From the NCBI GenBank assembly GCA_963781285.1, contig CAWAFI010000013.1, positions 112,260-176,259 of the forward strand: a stretch of DNA of 64,000 nt, in the 5' to 3' direction. The notes beneath the pieces are model-generated. The model was not told the DNA's origin. It saw only the letters and a list, made by a program, of their open reading frames with translations, and did not search any database. Position numbers and translations under genes: made by a program. Numbering within the stretch: position 1 is the stretch's first letter; every line of letters starts with the position of its first letter. Positions 45,023 to 53,544 of this stretch are shown in pieces. The stretch comes from CAIWHR01 sp963781285 (GTDB taxonomy: Bacteria; Pseudomonadota; Gammaproteobacteria; Burkholderiales; Casimicrobiaceae).

Positions 45023-45292
45023 GAGCCTGTCGGGCTTACTGTCGCGTATGCGTTGCTGGGCCAAAAAGCGATCGATGCCAGGCGCGCGGCGCCGCGAATA
45101 CCGGGAATGTTCGCCAGCCTCGCAACGACGCAGACGCGCTTTTTGGCAGCAACCCGGAGCGACGGGGCGAGTTGGGCGCATCGCTGCGTTGCGCACCCTC
45201 GCGATACTCAGGGTATGCCTTCGGGCGCGCGCCTTGAACTGCGCCCAACTTGCCTCCGTCGCAGGCGCGACAGTGAGCCCGACAGTCTCCTG
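45021..45292. repeat. 270-bp nested palindromic element inside the his operon
   Basis: The ends are 25-bp inverted repeats with two mismatches (left begins GGAGCCTGTCGGGCTTACTG at 45022; right ends at 45290). Inside are two further inverted pairs: TTGCTGGGCCAAAAAGCG (45053-45070) against 45137-45152, and GTTGGGCGCA (45171-45180) against 45240-45249, the latter extending imperfectly to 23 bp. No transposase frame. It fills the hisA-hisF gap completely. Confidence 0.85.
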
Positions 45293-45294
45293 AC

Positions 45295-46056
45295 ATGGGC
45301 CTGGCGAAGCGCATTATTCCGTGCCTCGACGTCGCCGAAGGGCGCGTCGTGAAGGGCATCAACTTCGTGAACCTGCGCGATGCCGGCGATCCCGTCGAGG
45401 TCGCCCGTCGCTACGACGGTGAGGGCGCCGACGAGCTTGCTTTCCTCGATATCCGCGCGAGCATCGAGACGCGCGGCCTGCTCTACCACATGATCGAAGC
45501 CGTCGCCGACCAGGTATTCATTCCGTTGACCGTCGGCGGCGGTGTCAACTCGGTCGGCGACATCCGTGCGCTGCTCAACGCCGGCGCGGACAAGGTCAGC
45601 ATCAATACCGCCGGCGTGAAGAACCCTGGGCTGTTCGAGGACGCGGCCAGCCGCTACGGCTCGCAGTGCATCGTCGCCGCGATCGACGCCAAGCAATCCG
45701 CGCCCGAGGCCTGGCAGGTCTACACACACGGTGGCCGCACGCCGACCGGGCTCGACGCGGTCGAGTGGGCGCGCGAGGTCGTCGCGCGCGGCGCCGGCGA
45801 GATCCTGCTTACGAGCATGGACCGTGACGGCGCGCGGACGGGCTTCGATCTCGCGCTGACGCGGACGATCGTCGACGCCGTCGATGTGCCGGTAATCGCG
45901 TCGGGCGGCGTCGGATCGCTCGGGGATCTGGTCGACGGCATCGTTGAAGGCGGAGCGGATGCGGTGCTCGCCGCATCGATCTTCCACTACGGGGAATTCA
46001 CGATTCGGCAGGCGAAGGCTGCGATGGCGGCGGCCGGGATCGAGGTGCGCACGTGA
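45295..46056 (+). CDS. hisF: Imidazole glycerol phosphate synthase, cyclase subunit
   Basis: A 253-residue barrel paired with HisH. The start LAKRIIPCLDVAEGRVVKGI has the catalytic Asp; ILLTSMDRDGARTGFDLALT carries the second catalytic Asp; IASGGVGSLGDLVDGIVEG binds phosphate. Makes imidazole glycerol phosphate and AICAR. Its final codon and stop are the start of a 118-bp tandem repeat. Confidence 0.96.
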   Translation: MGLAKRIIPCLDVAEGRVVKGINFVNLRDAGDPVEVARRYDGEGADELAFLDIRASIETRGLLYHMIEAVADQVFIPLTVGGGVNSVGDIRALLNAGADKVSINTAGVKNPGLFEDAASRYGSQCIVAAIDAKQSAPEAWQVYTHGGRTPTGLDAVEWAREVVARGAGEILLTSMDRDGARTGFDLALTRTIVDAVDVPVIASGGVGSLGDLVDGIVEGGADAVLAASIFHYGEFTIRQAKAAMAAAGIEVRT

Positions 46057-46316
46057 GCGGCGAGCAGGGGCCCCACGCCGAAGGCAAGGGGATGCGAGCA
46101 ATCGCGAATCGGGCGCAGCCGCCGACACTCGGTGCGTCATGCACCACGAAAAATACGTGGAGGCGGCCTCGTGAGCGGCGAGCAGGGGCCCCACGCCGAA
46201 GGCAAGGGGATGCGAGCAATCGCGAATCGGGCGCAGCCGCCGACACTCGGTGCGTCATGCACCACGAAAAGTACGTGGAGGCGGCCTCGTGAGCGGCGAG
46301 CAGGGGCCCCACGCCG
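46053..46316. repeat. 118-bp tandem repeat (2.2 copies) between hisF and hisI
   Basis: The unit starting GTGAGCGGCGAGCAGGGGCC begins at 46053, 46171 and 46289; the third copy is cut after about 27 bases. The first two copies differ at one visible base (AAATACG versus AAGTACG). The hisF stop is in the first four bases. Each full unit carries a tiny frame, MHHEKYVEAAS followed by TGA. Confidence 0.9.
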
Positions 46317-46335
46317 GCAAAAGGAGTATCTGAAC

Positions 46336-46725
46336 ATGAGCGCTTGGATCGACGCAGTGAAATGGCCGGCCGACGGGCTCGTTCCGGCGATTGCGCAGGA
46401 TCGGGAAAGCGGAAGGGTGCTGACGCTCGCATGGATGAATCGCGAGGCGCTCGCCCTCACCGCCCGGACGGGCGAGGCGCATTACTGGTCGCGGTCGCGG
46501 CGCAAGCTGTGGCGCAAGGGCGAGCAGTCCGGCCACGTGCAGCAGGTGGAGGAGATCCGTCTCGACTGCGACAACGATTCGATTCTGGTCATCGTCGAGC
46601 AGCTGGGCGGCATCGCTTGCCATACCGGACGCGAAAGCTGCTTCTTTCTGCGCCTCGAAGACGAGCGCTGGGAGACGGTCGATCCGGTGCTCAAGGATCC
46701 GGAAGCGATCTATGGCCCCGGCTGA
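46336..46725 (+). CDS. hisI: Phosphoribosyl-AMP cyclohydrolase
   Basis: 129 residues, single-domain HisI. ARTGEAHYWSRSRRKLWRKG, IRLDCDNDSILVIVEQLGG and the zinc-binding IACHTGRESCFF are present. Opens the purine ring of PR-AMP. AAGGAG lies 10 bases before ATG 46336, directly after the tandem repeat. Overlaps hisE by 14 bases. Confidence 0.95.
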   Translation: MSAWIDAVKWPADGLVPAIAQDRESGRVLTLAWMNREALALTARTGEAHYWSRSRRKLWRKGEQSGHVQQVEEIRLDCDNDSILVIVEQLGGIACHTGRESCFFLRLEDERWETVDPVLKDPEAIYGPG

Positions 46726-47056
46726 TCGCGTCGCCGCGTCCGCCGACGTGCTCGACCGCCTCGCGGCGACGATCGCGGCGCGCAAGGCAGGGGACCCCTC
46801 GTCGTCCTACGTCGCTGCGCTATTCGCACAGGGTGACGATGCGATCCTGAAGAAGATCGGCGAGGAGGCGACCGAGACCGTCATCGCGGCGAAGGACGGT
46901 GATAAACTGCGCCTGATCGCCGAGGTGGCGGACCTATGGTTCCACTCCCTCGTGCTGCTCGCGCGTCACGGGCTCGGGCCCGATGACGTTCGGGCAGAGC
47001 TCGCGCGGCGCGAAGGCACCTCGGGCATCGCCGAAAAGGCCTCGCGTGGGCCCTGA
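46712..47056 (+). CDS. hisE: Phosphoribosyl-ATP pyrophosphatase
   Basis: A 114-residue MazG-like all-helical enzyme: LDRLAATIAARKAGDPSSSY, KKIGEEATETVIAAKDGDKL and LIAEVADLWFHSLVLLARHG. Hydrolyses PR-ATP to PR-AMP. Last gene of the his pathway here; 90 bp separate it from hinT. Confidence 0.95.
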   Translation: MAPADRVAASADVLDRLAATIAARKAGDPSSSYVAALFAQGDDAILKKIGEEATETVIAAKDGDKLRLIAEVADLWFHSLVLLARHGLGPDDVRAELARREGTSGIAEKASRGP

Positions 47057-47146
47057 TTGCGGGGTACGGTGGATGAGCCCAGCCCGGGCCGGATGGCGCC
47101 GGCGAACGCGACCATTCGCACAAGGTGAAACAGCGGAGAACGTACG

Positions 47147-47509
47147 GTGCAGGACTGCATTTTCTGCAAGATCGTGCGGGGCGAGATCCCGTCGAAGAAG
47201 GTCTACGAGGACGATCTGGTGTTCGCGTTCCACGACATCCGTCCGCAGGCGCCGGTGCATTTCATGCTGATTCCGAAGCGGCACATCGGATCGCTGGCCG
47301 ACGTTACGCTGGACGACTCGGGCGTGCTCGGGCGCATGCTGGCGCTCGCCGCCCGCCTCGCGCGGGAGCAGGGCTCGCCGGACGGATTCCGCACCATCGT
47401 CAACACCGGGCGCATCGGACGGCAGGACGTCATGCACGTCCACCTCCACGTCATAGGCGGCCCGAACCCGCTGGGGCCGATGCTGCCGCGAAGCGCGAGC
47501 GGAGCATGA
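47147..47509 (+). CDS. HIT-family nucleotide hydrolase (HinT-like)
   Basis: 120 residues with the zinc/His motifs of HinT: CIFCKIVRGEIPSKKVYEDD, HFMLIPKRHIGSLADV and the histidine triad VMHVHLHVIGG. Members hydrolyse phosphoramidates such as AMP-lysine. GTG start with CGGAGAA upstream. The order hisE-hinT-tatA is common in betaproteobacteria. Confidence 0.93.
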   Translation: MQDCIFCKIVRGEIPSKKVYEDDLVFAFHDIRPQAPVHFMLIPKRHIGSLADVTLDDSGVLGRMLALAARLAREQGSPDGFRTIVNTGRIGRQDVMHVHLHVIGGPNPLGPMLPRSASGA

Positions 47510-47525
47510 TTCACAGGAGAGCGAC

Positions 47526-47765
47526 ATGGGCGGATTGAGCATCTGGCATTGGCTGATCGTACTGCTCGTCGTCGTACTGATCTTCGGCACGAAGAAGCTG
47601 CGCAACATCGGCCAGGACCTGGGCGGCGCGGTCAAGGGCTTCAAGGAAGGCATGAAGAGCGCCGACAACGGAGGCGATGCCGCGAAGACCGCGCCGGACG
47701 CGCCCTCGCAGCAAATCGCGGGCACGACGATCGAAGGCGAAGTCAAGAAAGAGAAGACGCAATAG
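47526..47765 (+). CDS. tatA: Sec-independent translocase subunit TatA
   Basis: 79 residues: membrane helix GGLSIWHWLIVLLVVVLIFG, the KKLRNIGQDLGGAVKGFKEG amphipathic helix and a charged tail. TatA oligomers form the passage for folded proteins with twin-arginine signals. Confidence 0.95.
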   Translation: MGGLSIWHWLIVLLVVVLIFGTKKLRNIGQDLGGAVKGFKEGMKSADNGGDAAKTAPDAPSQQIAGTTIEGEVKKEKTQ

Positions 47766-47854
47766 GTGGTTCCGCGTTGCGTGCACGGCGTTGAGCCCTG
47801 GTTCGGCACTGCCGGCCTCCGGCTCAAGGCCCGACGCCGAAGGCTCATCCCGCG

Positions 47855-48283
47855 ATGTTCGACATCGGCTTTTCCGAAATCGTCGTCATTGCCGTCGCGG
47901 CCCTGATCGTGATCGGCCCGGAGAAGCTGCCGAAGACGGCACGCACGCTCGGCCACCTTTTCGGCCGCCTCCAACGTTACGTGAGCGACGTGAAAGCCGA
48001 CATCAACCGCGAGCTCGAGTTGGAAGAGCTGCGCAAGCTGCAACAGCAAGTGCAGACGGCTGCGCGGGACCTGGAAACCTCGATGACGACCGCGGCGCGC
48101 GACGTGGAGTCCGGCGTGCGCAGCGTCGAGTCCGAATTGAATGCCGCTGCAACGCCGGCAGCGGAAGCGCCGGGCGTCGGAGCTGACCCCACCCCGGCAG
48201 CCGCCGTGCCGACGCCGGCCGCGCCACGCGACGCGCCCGAGCCCGCGCGGCAGGCGTCGCTGCCCGGCTTCGACCGCGGCTGA
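47855..48283 (+). CDS. tatB: Sec-independent translocase subunit TatB
   Basis: 142 residues. MFDIGFSEIVVIAVAALIVI then GPEKLPKTARTLGHLFGRLQ is the typical TatB start with conserved Glu; a long amphipathic region and an Ala/Pro-rich tail follow. TatB and TatC form the signal-peptide receptor. A 89-bp gap separates it from tatA. Confidence 0.94.
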   Translation: MFDIGFSEIVVIAVAALIVIGPEKLPKTARTLGHLFGRLQRYVSDVKADINRELELEELRKLQQQVQTAARDLETSMTTAARDVESGVRSVESELNAAATPAAEAPGVGADPTPAAAVPTPAAPRDAPEPARQASLPGFDRG

Positions 48284-48310
48284 CGCCGCCGCGTTGCTCC
48301 CGTCCCCGCC

Positions 48311-49087
48311 ATGGCCGATACGTCCCCGCCGCCCGACGGCGCGCAGGAAACGTTCATCTCGCACCTGATCGAGCTGCGCACCCGGCTGCTGCGTTCGATC
48401 GTTGCGGTTGTCCTTGTCCTCCTCGTGCTATTTCCGTGGGCGAAGGAAATCTACGCGGTGCTCGCGGCGCCGCTGCTCGCGGTGCTGCCAAAGGGCGGCA
48501 CCATGATCGCCACCGAGGTCACCGGGCCGTTCCTCGTCCCGCTGAAGGTGACGCTGATGGCGGCGTTTCTCGTCGCACTTCCTTACGTGCTCTGGCAGGC
48601 GTGGTCCTTCGTCGCGCCCGGCCTCTACCAGCACGAGCGGAAGCTCGCGCTGCCCGTCATCGTGTCTAGCTTCGTGTTCTTCATGCTCGGGATGGCGTTC
48701 GCCTACTTCCTGGTGTTCCCGATCGCGTTCGGTTTCTTCGCCGGCTACACGCCGGACGGCGTGACGATGGCGACCGACATCGACAAGTACCTGTCGTTCG
48801 TGCTGACGATGTTCGTCGCCTTCGGCCTCACGTTCGAGACGCCGGTCATCGTGATCGTGCTGGTGCGCCTGCGGGTGGTCTCGTTGGAGAAGTTGCGGTC
48901 GATCCGCTCCTACGTGATCGTCGGCGCGTTCATCGTTGGGGCGATCTTCACGCCGCCGGACGTCGTCTCGCAGCTCCTGCTCGCGATTCCGCTGTGGCTG
49001 CTCTACGAGCTGGGGCTCCTGATGGCGCGTTTCGTCGTGCCCCCGAGCGCGGAGGGTGACGAGGTGTCGGATCCGAAAGCCCCGTAA
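48311..49087 (+). CDS. tatC: Sec-independent translocase subunit TatC
   Basis: 258 residues with six membrane helices. FISHLIELRTRLLRSIVAVV is the conserved N-terminal receptor motif; VAPGLYQHERKLALPVIVSS and AFGLTFETPVIVIVLVRLRV are typical. It recognises twin-arginine signal peptides, including probably that of the Rieske protein encoded just downstream. Confidence 0.96.
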   Translation: MADTSPPPDGAQETFISHLIELRTRLLRSIVAVVLVLLVLFPWAKEIYAVLAAPLLAVLPKGGTMIATEVTGPFLVPLKVTLMAAFLVALPYVLWQAWSFVAPGLYQHERKLALPVIVSSFVFFMLGMAFAYFLVFPIAFGFFAGYTPDGVTMATDIDKYLSFVLTMFVAFGLTFETPVIVIVLVRLRVVSLEKLRSIRSYVIVGAFIVGAIFTPPDVVSQLLLAIPLWLLYELGLLMARFVVPPSAEGDEVSDPKAP

Positions 49088-49187
49088 TTCCGAGCGAAGC
49101 CCGCTCAATTCGACCCGCCCGTGGCGACCAACGAAATTTGCAGCGGGCGACTGGAACTCTCGCTTCGCCGGCTTCGCGTGGCCCGCG

Positions 49188-50336
49188 CTATTCCTGCGGC
49201 CGCGGCCGCTTGCCGACGGTGACCTCGACGTCGACCATCTGGCGCTCGCGCCAGATGGTCACCTTCACCGCGCTGCCGGGCGGCAATCCGGCGATGCGGG
49301 CGAGCAGCGTGGAAGTGTCGCGCGTCGGTTTGCCGTCGATCGCTACGACCACGTCGCGCGCATGGATGCCGGCGCGGTCTGCCGGACCGTCGCGCACGAT
49401 ACCGCGAATCGCCACGCCGCCACTATCGAGGGCGAGCGCCTGGGCGGTTTCGGCGGTAAGGTCCTGCGGCTCGATGCCGAACCAGCCGCGCGTCACCTCA
49501 CCATCCTTGATGATTTGCTCCAGCACCGTGCGCGCGATCGACACCGGAATCGCGAAGCCGATGCCGAGCGAGCCGCCCGATTGCGAGAAGATAGTGCTGT
49601 TGATGCCGATCAGGTTGCCCGCCGTGTCGACGAGCGCGCCGCCGGAGTTGCCGGGGTTGATCGCTGCGTCGGTCTGGATGAAGTCCTCGAAGCGGTTGAT
49701 GCCCAGGTGATTGCGACCGAGCGCGCTGACGATACCGGAAGTCACCGTATTGCCGAGTCCGAACGGATTGCCGATCGCCAGCACCGCGTCACCGACCTGC
49801 ACGCGGTCGATCGCACCGAAGGTGATCGCCGGCAGGTTCTCGCCCTCGGCCTTCAACACCGCGATGTCGGACTCCGGGTCGGTGCCGCGGACGCGCGCGG
49901 CGAGCCGCCGTCCGTCATTCAGCACAACCTGGATGTCGTCGGCGCCCTCGACCACGTGATGGTTGGTCAGCACGAAGCCCTCGGGCGACACGATTACCCC
50001 GGATCCCAAGCTTGTGACGCGCTGCCGTGGCATGCGCTCGGCGAGATCGGGAAAATAGCGGCGGAGCAGCGGGTCGTCGAGCAGCGGGTTGCGCTGCCGC
50101 ATCTCCTTGCTCGTGTAGATGTTGACGACCGCTGGCATCGCCTTCTTCGCCGCGTCGGCAACACTCGCGATCTTCTGCGTGGTGACCGGCGTCGAGGTCT
50201 CCTGCAGCAGCACGACTCCGCTTTCGCGCGAACTCAGGCGGGCGAGCAGGTCGGGCCGCAGCGTGGCGACGACGAACAGCGCAGCCAGGCACAACGTGCA
50301 GGCTTGCGCGAAAAGGAGCCAGAACTTGCGCAACAC
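49188..50336 (-). CDS. Deg-type periplasmic serine protease (one PDZ)
   Basis: A 382-residue S1C trypsin-like protease with an N-terminal signal anchor (LFAQACTLCLAALFVVATL), catalytic His in FVLTNHHVVEGADDIQVVLN, Asp in TDPESDIAVLKAE and Ser in QTDAAINPGNSGGALVDTAG, then a single PDZ domain (RAGIHARDVVVAIDGKPTRD). One PDZ and a membrane anchor make it DegS/AlgW-like, so cleavage of an anti-sigma factor is possible; general quality control is the alternative. It converges on tatC and is divergent from petA. Confidence 0.92.
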   Translation of the reverse strand: MLRKFWLLFAQACTLCLAALFVVATLRPDLLARLSSRESGVVLLQETSTPVTTQKIASVADAAKKAMPAVVNIYTSKEMRQRNPLLDDPLLRRYFPDLAERMPRQRVTSLGSGVIVSPEGFVLTNHHVVEGADDIQVVLNDGRRLAARVRGTDPESDIAVLKAEGENLPAITFGAIDRVQVGDAVLAIGNPFGLGNTVTSGIVSALGRNHLGINRFEDFIQTDAAINPGNSGGALVDTAGNLIGINSTIFSQSGGSLGIGFAIPVSIARTVLEQIIKDGEVTRGWFGIEPQDLTAETAQALALDSGGVAIRGIVRDGPADRAGIHARDVVVAIDGKPTRDTSTLLARIAGLPPGSAVKVTIWRERQMVDVEVTVGKRPRPQE

Positions 50337-50533
50337 AGGGGGTCGGAGTCAGGCGGGAGCACTCGATTATAGACATCTGCTGCGATGCGAACTCCGTCCG
50401 GCCCGGTGTCGGGCGGCGAGGGCCGGCGGCGACTGGCGCACACGGAACGGGTGATGCTCGACAACCGGCTGATTCGGATCAGGTTTTTTTGGTCTGATCG
50501 GGATCGGGCTTCCGACCGCCCGGCTGATTCCCT

Positions 50534-50539
50534 TATAAT
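50534..50539 (+). promoter_or_regulatory. Candidate -10 box of the petABC promoter
   Basis: A perfect TATAAT lies 70 bases before the petA ATG in the gap divergent from the Deg protease. The -35 position (TCCGAC at 17 bp) is a weak match, so an activator may be needed. Confidence 0.42.
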
Positions 50540-50608
50540 CAACAGGTTTGCGAATCGGTATCCCGATCACGCGCGAAGTTCGGGATCGGGCACAGGGAGC
50601 GGGTCGAC

Positions 50609-51208
50609 ATGGCGGAACAGACGGTAGACGCGGGGAAGCGCCGCTTCCTGATCGGCGCCACAAGCGTTGTCGGCAGCATTGGCGGCGTAGCGGCGGCGAC
50701 ACCGTTTGTGATGTCGCTGTTTCCGAGCGAGCGCGCGAAGGCCGCGGGCGCGCCGATCGAAGTGGAAGTCGGCAAGATCGAGCCGGGCCAGAAAATCGAC
50801 GTGGAGTGGCGCGGCAAGGTCGTCTGGCTCATCAACCGCACGCCACCGATGCTGGAATCGCTGCCGAAGCTCGACAAGAAGCTGGCGGACCCGAACTCGG
50901 AGGTCCCGCAACAGCCCCCTTATTGCAAGAACGAGCACCGTTCGATCAAAGATGCGATGTTCGTCGCGGTCGGAATCTGCACGCATCTCGGCTGCTCGCC
51001 GACCTACCGTCCCGAGGTGGCGCCGGGCGATCTGGGTCCCGACTGGCTCGGCGGCTTCTTCTGCCCATGCCACCAGTCGAAATTCGACCTGGCCGGCCGC
51101 GTCTACGCCGGCGTTCCGGCGCCGACCAATCTCGTCGTCCCGCCGCACAAGTACCTGTCGGACACGAAGATCGTGATCGGCATCGGCGAAGACGGCAAGT
51201 CGGCGTAA
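50609..51208 (+). CDS. petA: Rieske iron-sulfur subunit of cytochrome bc1
   Basis: 199 residues. A Tat-type N-terminus (KRRFLIGATSVVGSIGGVAA) acts as uncleaved anchor, and the 2Fe-2S ligands are in CTHLGCSPTYRP and FFCPCHQSKFDLAG. It takes electrons from ubiquinol at the Qo site and passes them to cytochrome c1. First of petA-petB-petC. Confidence 0.96.
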   Translation: MAEQTVDAGKRRFLIGATSVVGSIGGVAAATPFVMSLFPSERAKAAGAPIEVEVGKIEPGQKIDVEWRGKVVWLINRTPPMLESLPKLDKKLADPNSEVPQQPPYCKNEHRSIKDAMFVAVGICTHLGCSPTYRPEVAPGDLGPDWLGGFFCPCHQSKFDLAGRVYAGVPAPTNLVVPPHKYLSDTKIVIGIGEDGKSA

Positions 51209-51223
51209 CGGGAAAACGCGACC

Positions 51224-52495
51224 ATGGAAAAACTGCTGAACTGGATCGACGCGCGCTTCCCGCTGACCGCTCTCTGGGAGTCGCAGTGGGGCAAGTACAT
51301 CGCGCCGAAGAACTTCAACTTCTGGTACTACTTCGGCTCGCTCGCCGCGCTGGTGCTCGTGATGCAGATCGTGACCGGCATCTTCCTCACGATGAGCTAC
51401 AAGCCCGACGCGGCGAAGGCGTTCGAGTCGGTCGAGTACATCATGCGCGACGTATCGTGGGGCTGGCTGATCCGCTACATGCACTCGACCGGCGCGTCGA
51501 TGTTCTTCGTCGTCGTCTACCTGCACATGTTCCGCGGATTGATGTACGGCAGCTATCGCAAGCCACGCGAACTGACGTGGATCTTCGGCTGCCTTATCTA
51601 CCTGTGCCTGATGGCCGAGGCGTTCTTCGGCTACCTGCTTCCGTGGGGCCAGATGTCCTACTGGGGCGCGCAGGTGATCGTCAACCTGTTCTCGGCGGTG
51701 CCGATCATCGGCGAGGACCTCGGGATCTGGATTCGCGGCGACTACACGATTTCCGACATCACGCTGAACCGCTTCTTCGCGTTCCACGTCATCGCGGTGC
51801 CGCTGGTCCTGCTCGGGCTCGTCGCCGCGCACCTGATGGCGCTCCATGAGACGGGCTCGAACAATCCGGACGGCGTCGAGATCAAGAAGCAGCCGAAGGA
51901 CGCGACCACGGGGCTGCCACCCGACGGGATCTACTCGCACCCGTACTATACGGTGAAGGACATCGTCGGCGTGGTCGCTTTCCTCGCGGTGTTCTCGGTG
52001 ATCGTGTTCTTCATGCCGGACGTCGGCGGCTACTTCCTCGAGGCCAACAATTTCATCCCGGCCGACCCGTTGAAGACACCGGAGCATATCGCGCCGGTCT
52101 GGTATTTCACTCCGTACTACGCGATGCTGCGCGCGGTTCCGTCGTTCCTCGGCAGCCAGTTCTGGGGCGTGATCGTGATGGGCGCTGCGGTGCTGATCTT
52201 CTTCGCCCTGCCATGGCTTGACGTGAGCCCCGTCAAATCGATCCGCTACCGCGGTGCCGTGTACAAGGCCTGGCTCACGGTGTTCGTCGTGAGCTTCCTG
52301 ATCCTCGGTTACCTGGGCGTCGTTCCGGTCACCGTGTGGGGCCAGTTCGCCGACGGCTTTCCGCTCTACGGTGCAGACAGGGCCACCGTCCTCGCGCGTG
52401 TGCTGACCGTCGCGTATTTCCTCTTCTTCATCCTCATGCCGTGGTACACGGCGCGCGACCGGACCAAGCCCGTGCCGGAAAGGGTGACCGGATGA
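51224..52495 (+). CDS. petB: Cytochrome b subunit of bc1 complex
   Basis: 423 residues, eight or more membrane helices. Haem-binding His pairs occur around MHSTGASMFFVVVYLHMFRG and FHVIAVPLVLLGLVAAHLMA. The Qo-site motif reads P-V-W-Y (IAPVWYFTPYYAMLRAVPSF), not the PEWY of mitochondria, as in many beta- and gammaproteobacteria. It overlaps petC by four bases (ATGA). Confidence 0.96.
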   Translation: MEKLLNWIDARFPLTALWESQWGKYIAPKNFNFWYYFGSLAALVLVMQIVTGIFLTMSYKPDAAKAFESVEYIMRDVSWGWLIRYMHSTGASMFFVVVYLHMFRGLMYGSYRKPRELTWIFGCLIYLCLMAEAFFGYLLPWGQMSYWGAQVIVNLFSAVPIIGEDLGIWIRGDYTISDITLNRFFAFHVIAVPLVLLGLVAAHLMALHETGSNNPDGVEIKKQPKDATTGLPPDGIYSHPYYTVKDIVGVVAFLAVFSVIVFFMPDVGGYFLEANNFIPADPLKTPEHIAPVWYFTPYYAMLRAVPSFLGSQFWGVIVMGAAVLIFFALPWLDVSPVKSIRYRGAVYKAWLTVFVVSFLILGYLGVVPVTVWGQFADGFPLYGADRATVLARVLTVAYFLFFILMPWYTARDRTKPVPERVTG

Positions 52496-53301
52496 TGACC
52501 AGGATCACGGCCCTTCTCGCCGCGCTGCTGCTCGACGCCGGCGGTGCCGGCCAGGCGGGGGCCTTCACCGGCAGCGACTTGCGCATGGAACCCGCGCCGA
52601 TCAACCGGCTCGACGTCGAATCGCTGCAGCGCGGCGCGCGCACGTTCGTCAACTACTGCCTCAACTGCCACAGCGCCAAGTACATGCGCTACAACCGGCT
52701 GACCGATATCGGCATCGACGTCGCGCTGATCCAGGACAACCTGATGTTCGCGACCGACAAGATCGGCGAGACCATGACGGTGACGATGACGACGAAGGAC
52801 GCGAGGGCGTGGTTCGGCACGCCGCCGCCGGACCTGACAGTCGAGGCGCGCGTGCGCGGCACCGACTGGCTCTACAACTACTTCCTCGGCTTTTATCGGG
52901 ACGAGAGCTCGGCAACCGGCTGGAACAACCTCGTATTTCCGAACGTCGCCATGCCGCATGTGCTCTGGGAGCTGTCGGGGACGTATCGGCTCGTGACAAC
53001 CGAGTATGCGGATCATGAGCAGGCGCTGGCAGCCGCGATCGCGGCCAAGGGGCTTGTGCTGCTGGCTCCGGCGAAGGACCAGAAGTTCGTCGTGGAAACG
53101 GTGGCCTTGGACACCCCCGGCATGCTGACGCCGGCACAGTACATGGGGATGGTCGCCGACCTCGTCAATTTCCTGGAATACATGGCCGAGCCCGCGAAAA
53201 ACCAGCGGATCCGCATTGGTCTCGTTGTGCTGCTCTATCTCGGCGTGCTGTTCGTGTTCGCGTATTGGCTGAAGCGCGAATACTGGAAGGATATTCACTG
53301 A
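52492..53301 (+). CDS. petC: Cytochrome c1
   Basis: 269 residues: a signal peptide (ITALLAALLLDAGGAGQAGA), haem attachment CLNCHSAKYMRYNRL, an axial Met candidate near NVAMPHVLWELSG, and a C-terminal anchor (RIGLVVLLYLGVLFVFAYWL). It passes electrons from the Rieske centre to a soluble cytochrome c. Confidence 0.95.
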   Translation: MMTRITALLAALLLDAGGAGQAGAFTGSDLRMEPAPINRLDVESLQRGARTFVNYCLNCHSAKYMRYNRLTDIGIDVALIQDNLMFATDKIGETMTVTMTTKDARAWFGTPPPDLTVEARVRGTDWLYNYFLGFYRDESSATGWNNLVFPNVAMPHVLWELSGTYRLVTTEYADHEQALAAAIAAKGLVLLAPAKDQKFVVETVALDTPGMLTPAQYMGMVADLVNFLEYMAEPAKNQRIRIGLVVLLYLGVLFVFAYWLKREYWKDIH

Positions 53302-53544
53302 TGCAAAGCTGCTGCGCCGGCCTTCTTCGTCGTTGTGTCCTCGGACGGCCCTCGCCGTACTTCCCTGTGCTGTCTCGGGCCTCGCTGCGGGCCGCCTAGC
53401 TTCCAGCCCGCTCGCGACGCCTTGCATCGCGCGAACGGGCGCTGGTGCTTGGCCGACATCCGGAAAAATGTCTTCCACCCAGATCCTGCACGGATTCACG
53501 CCCTCAATTCGAATGACCCGCCGCCGCGCGAGGAGAACCAGATC

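Noticed and set aside
46053..46292. 79-codon frame spanning the 118-bp repeats
   Set aside because: The unit length is not a multiple of three, so the frame shifts between copies; the translated product is repeat-derived and not gene-like.
50484..50496. T-run near 50490 as a terminator
   Set aside because: No stable stem precedes it on the plus strand, and on the minus strand it would be an A-run upstream of the protease gene.
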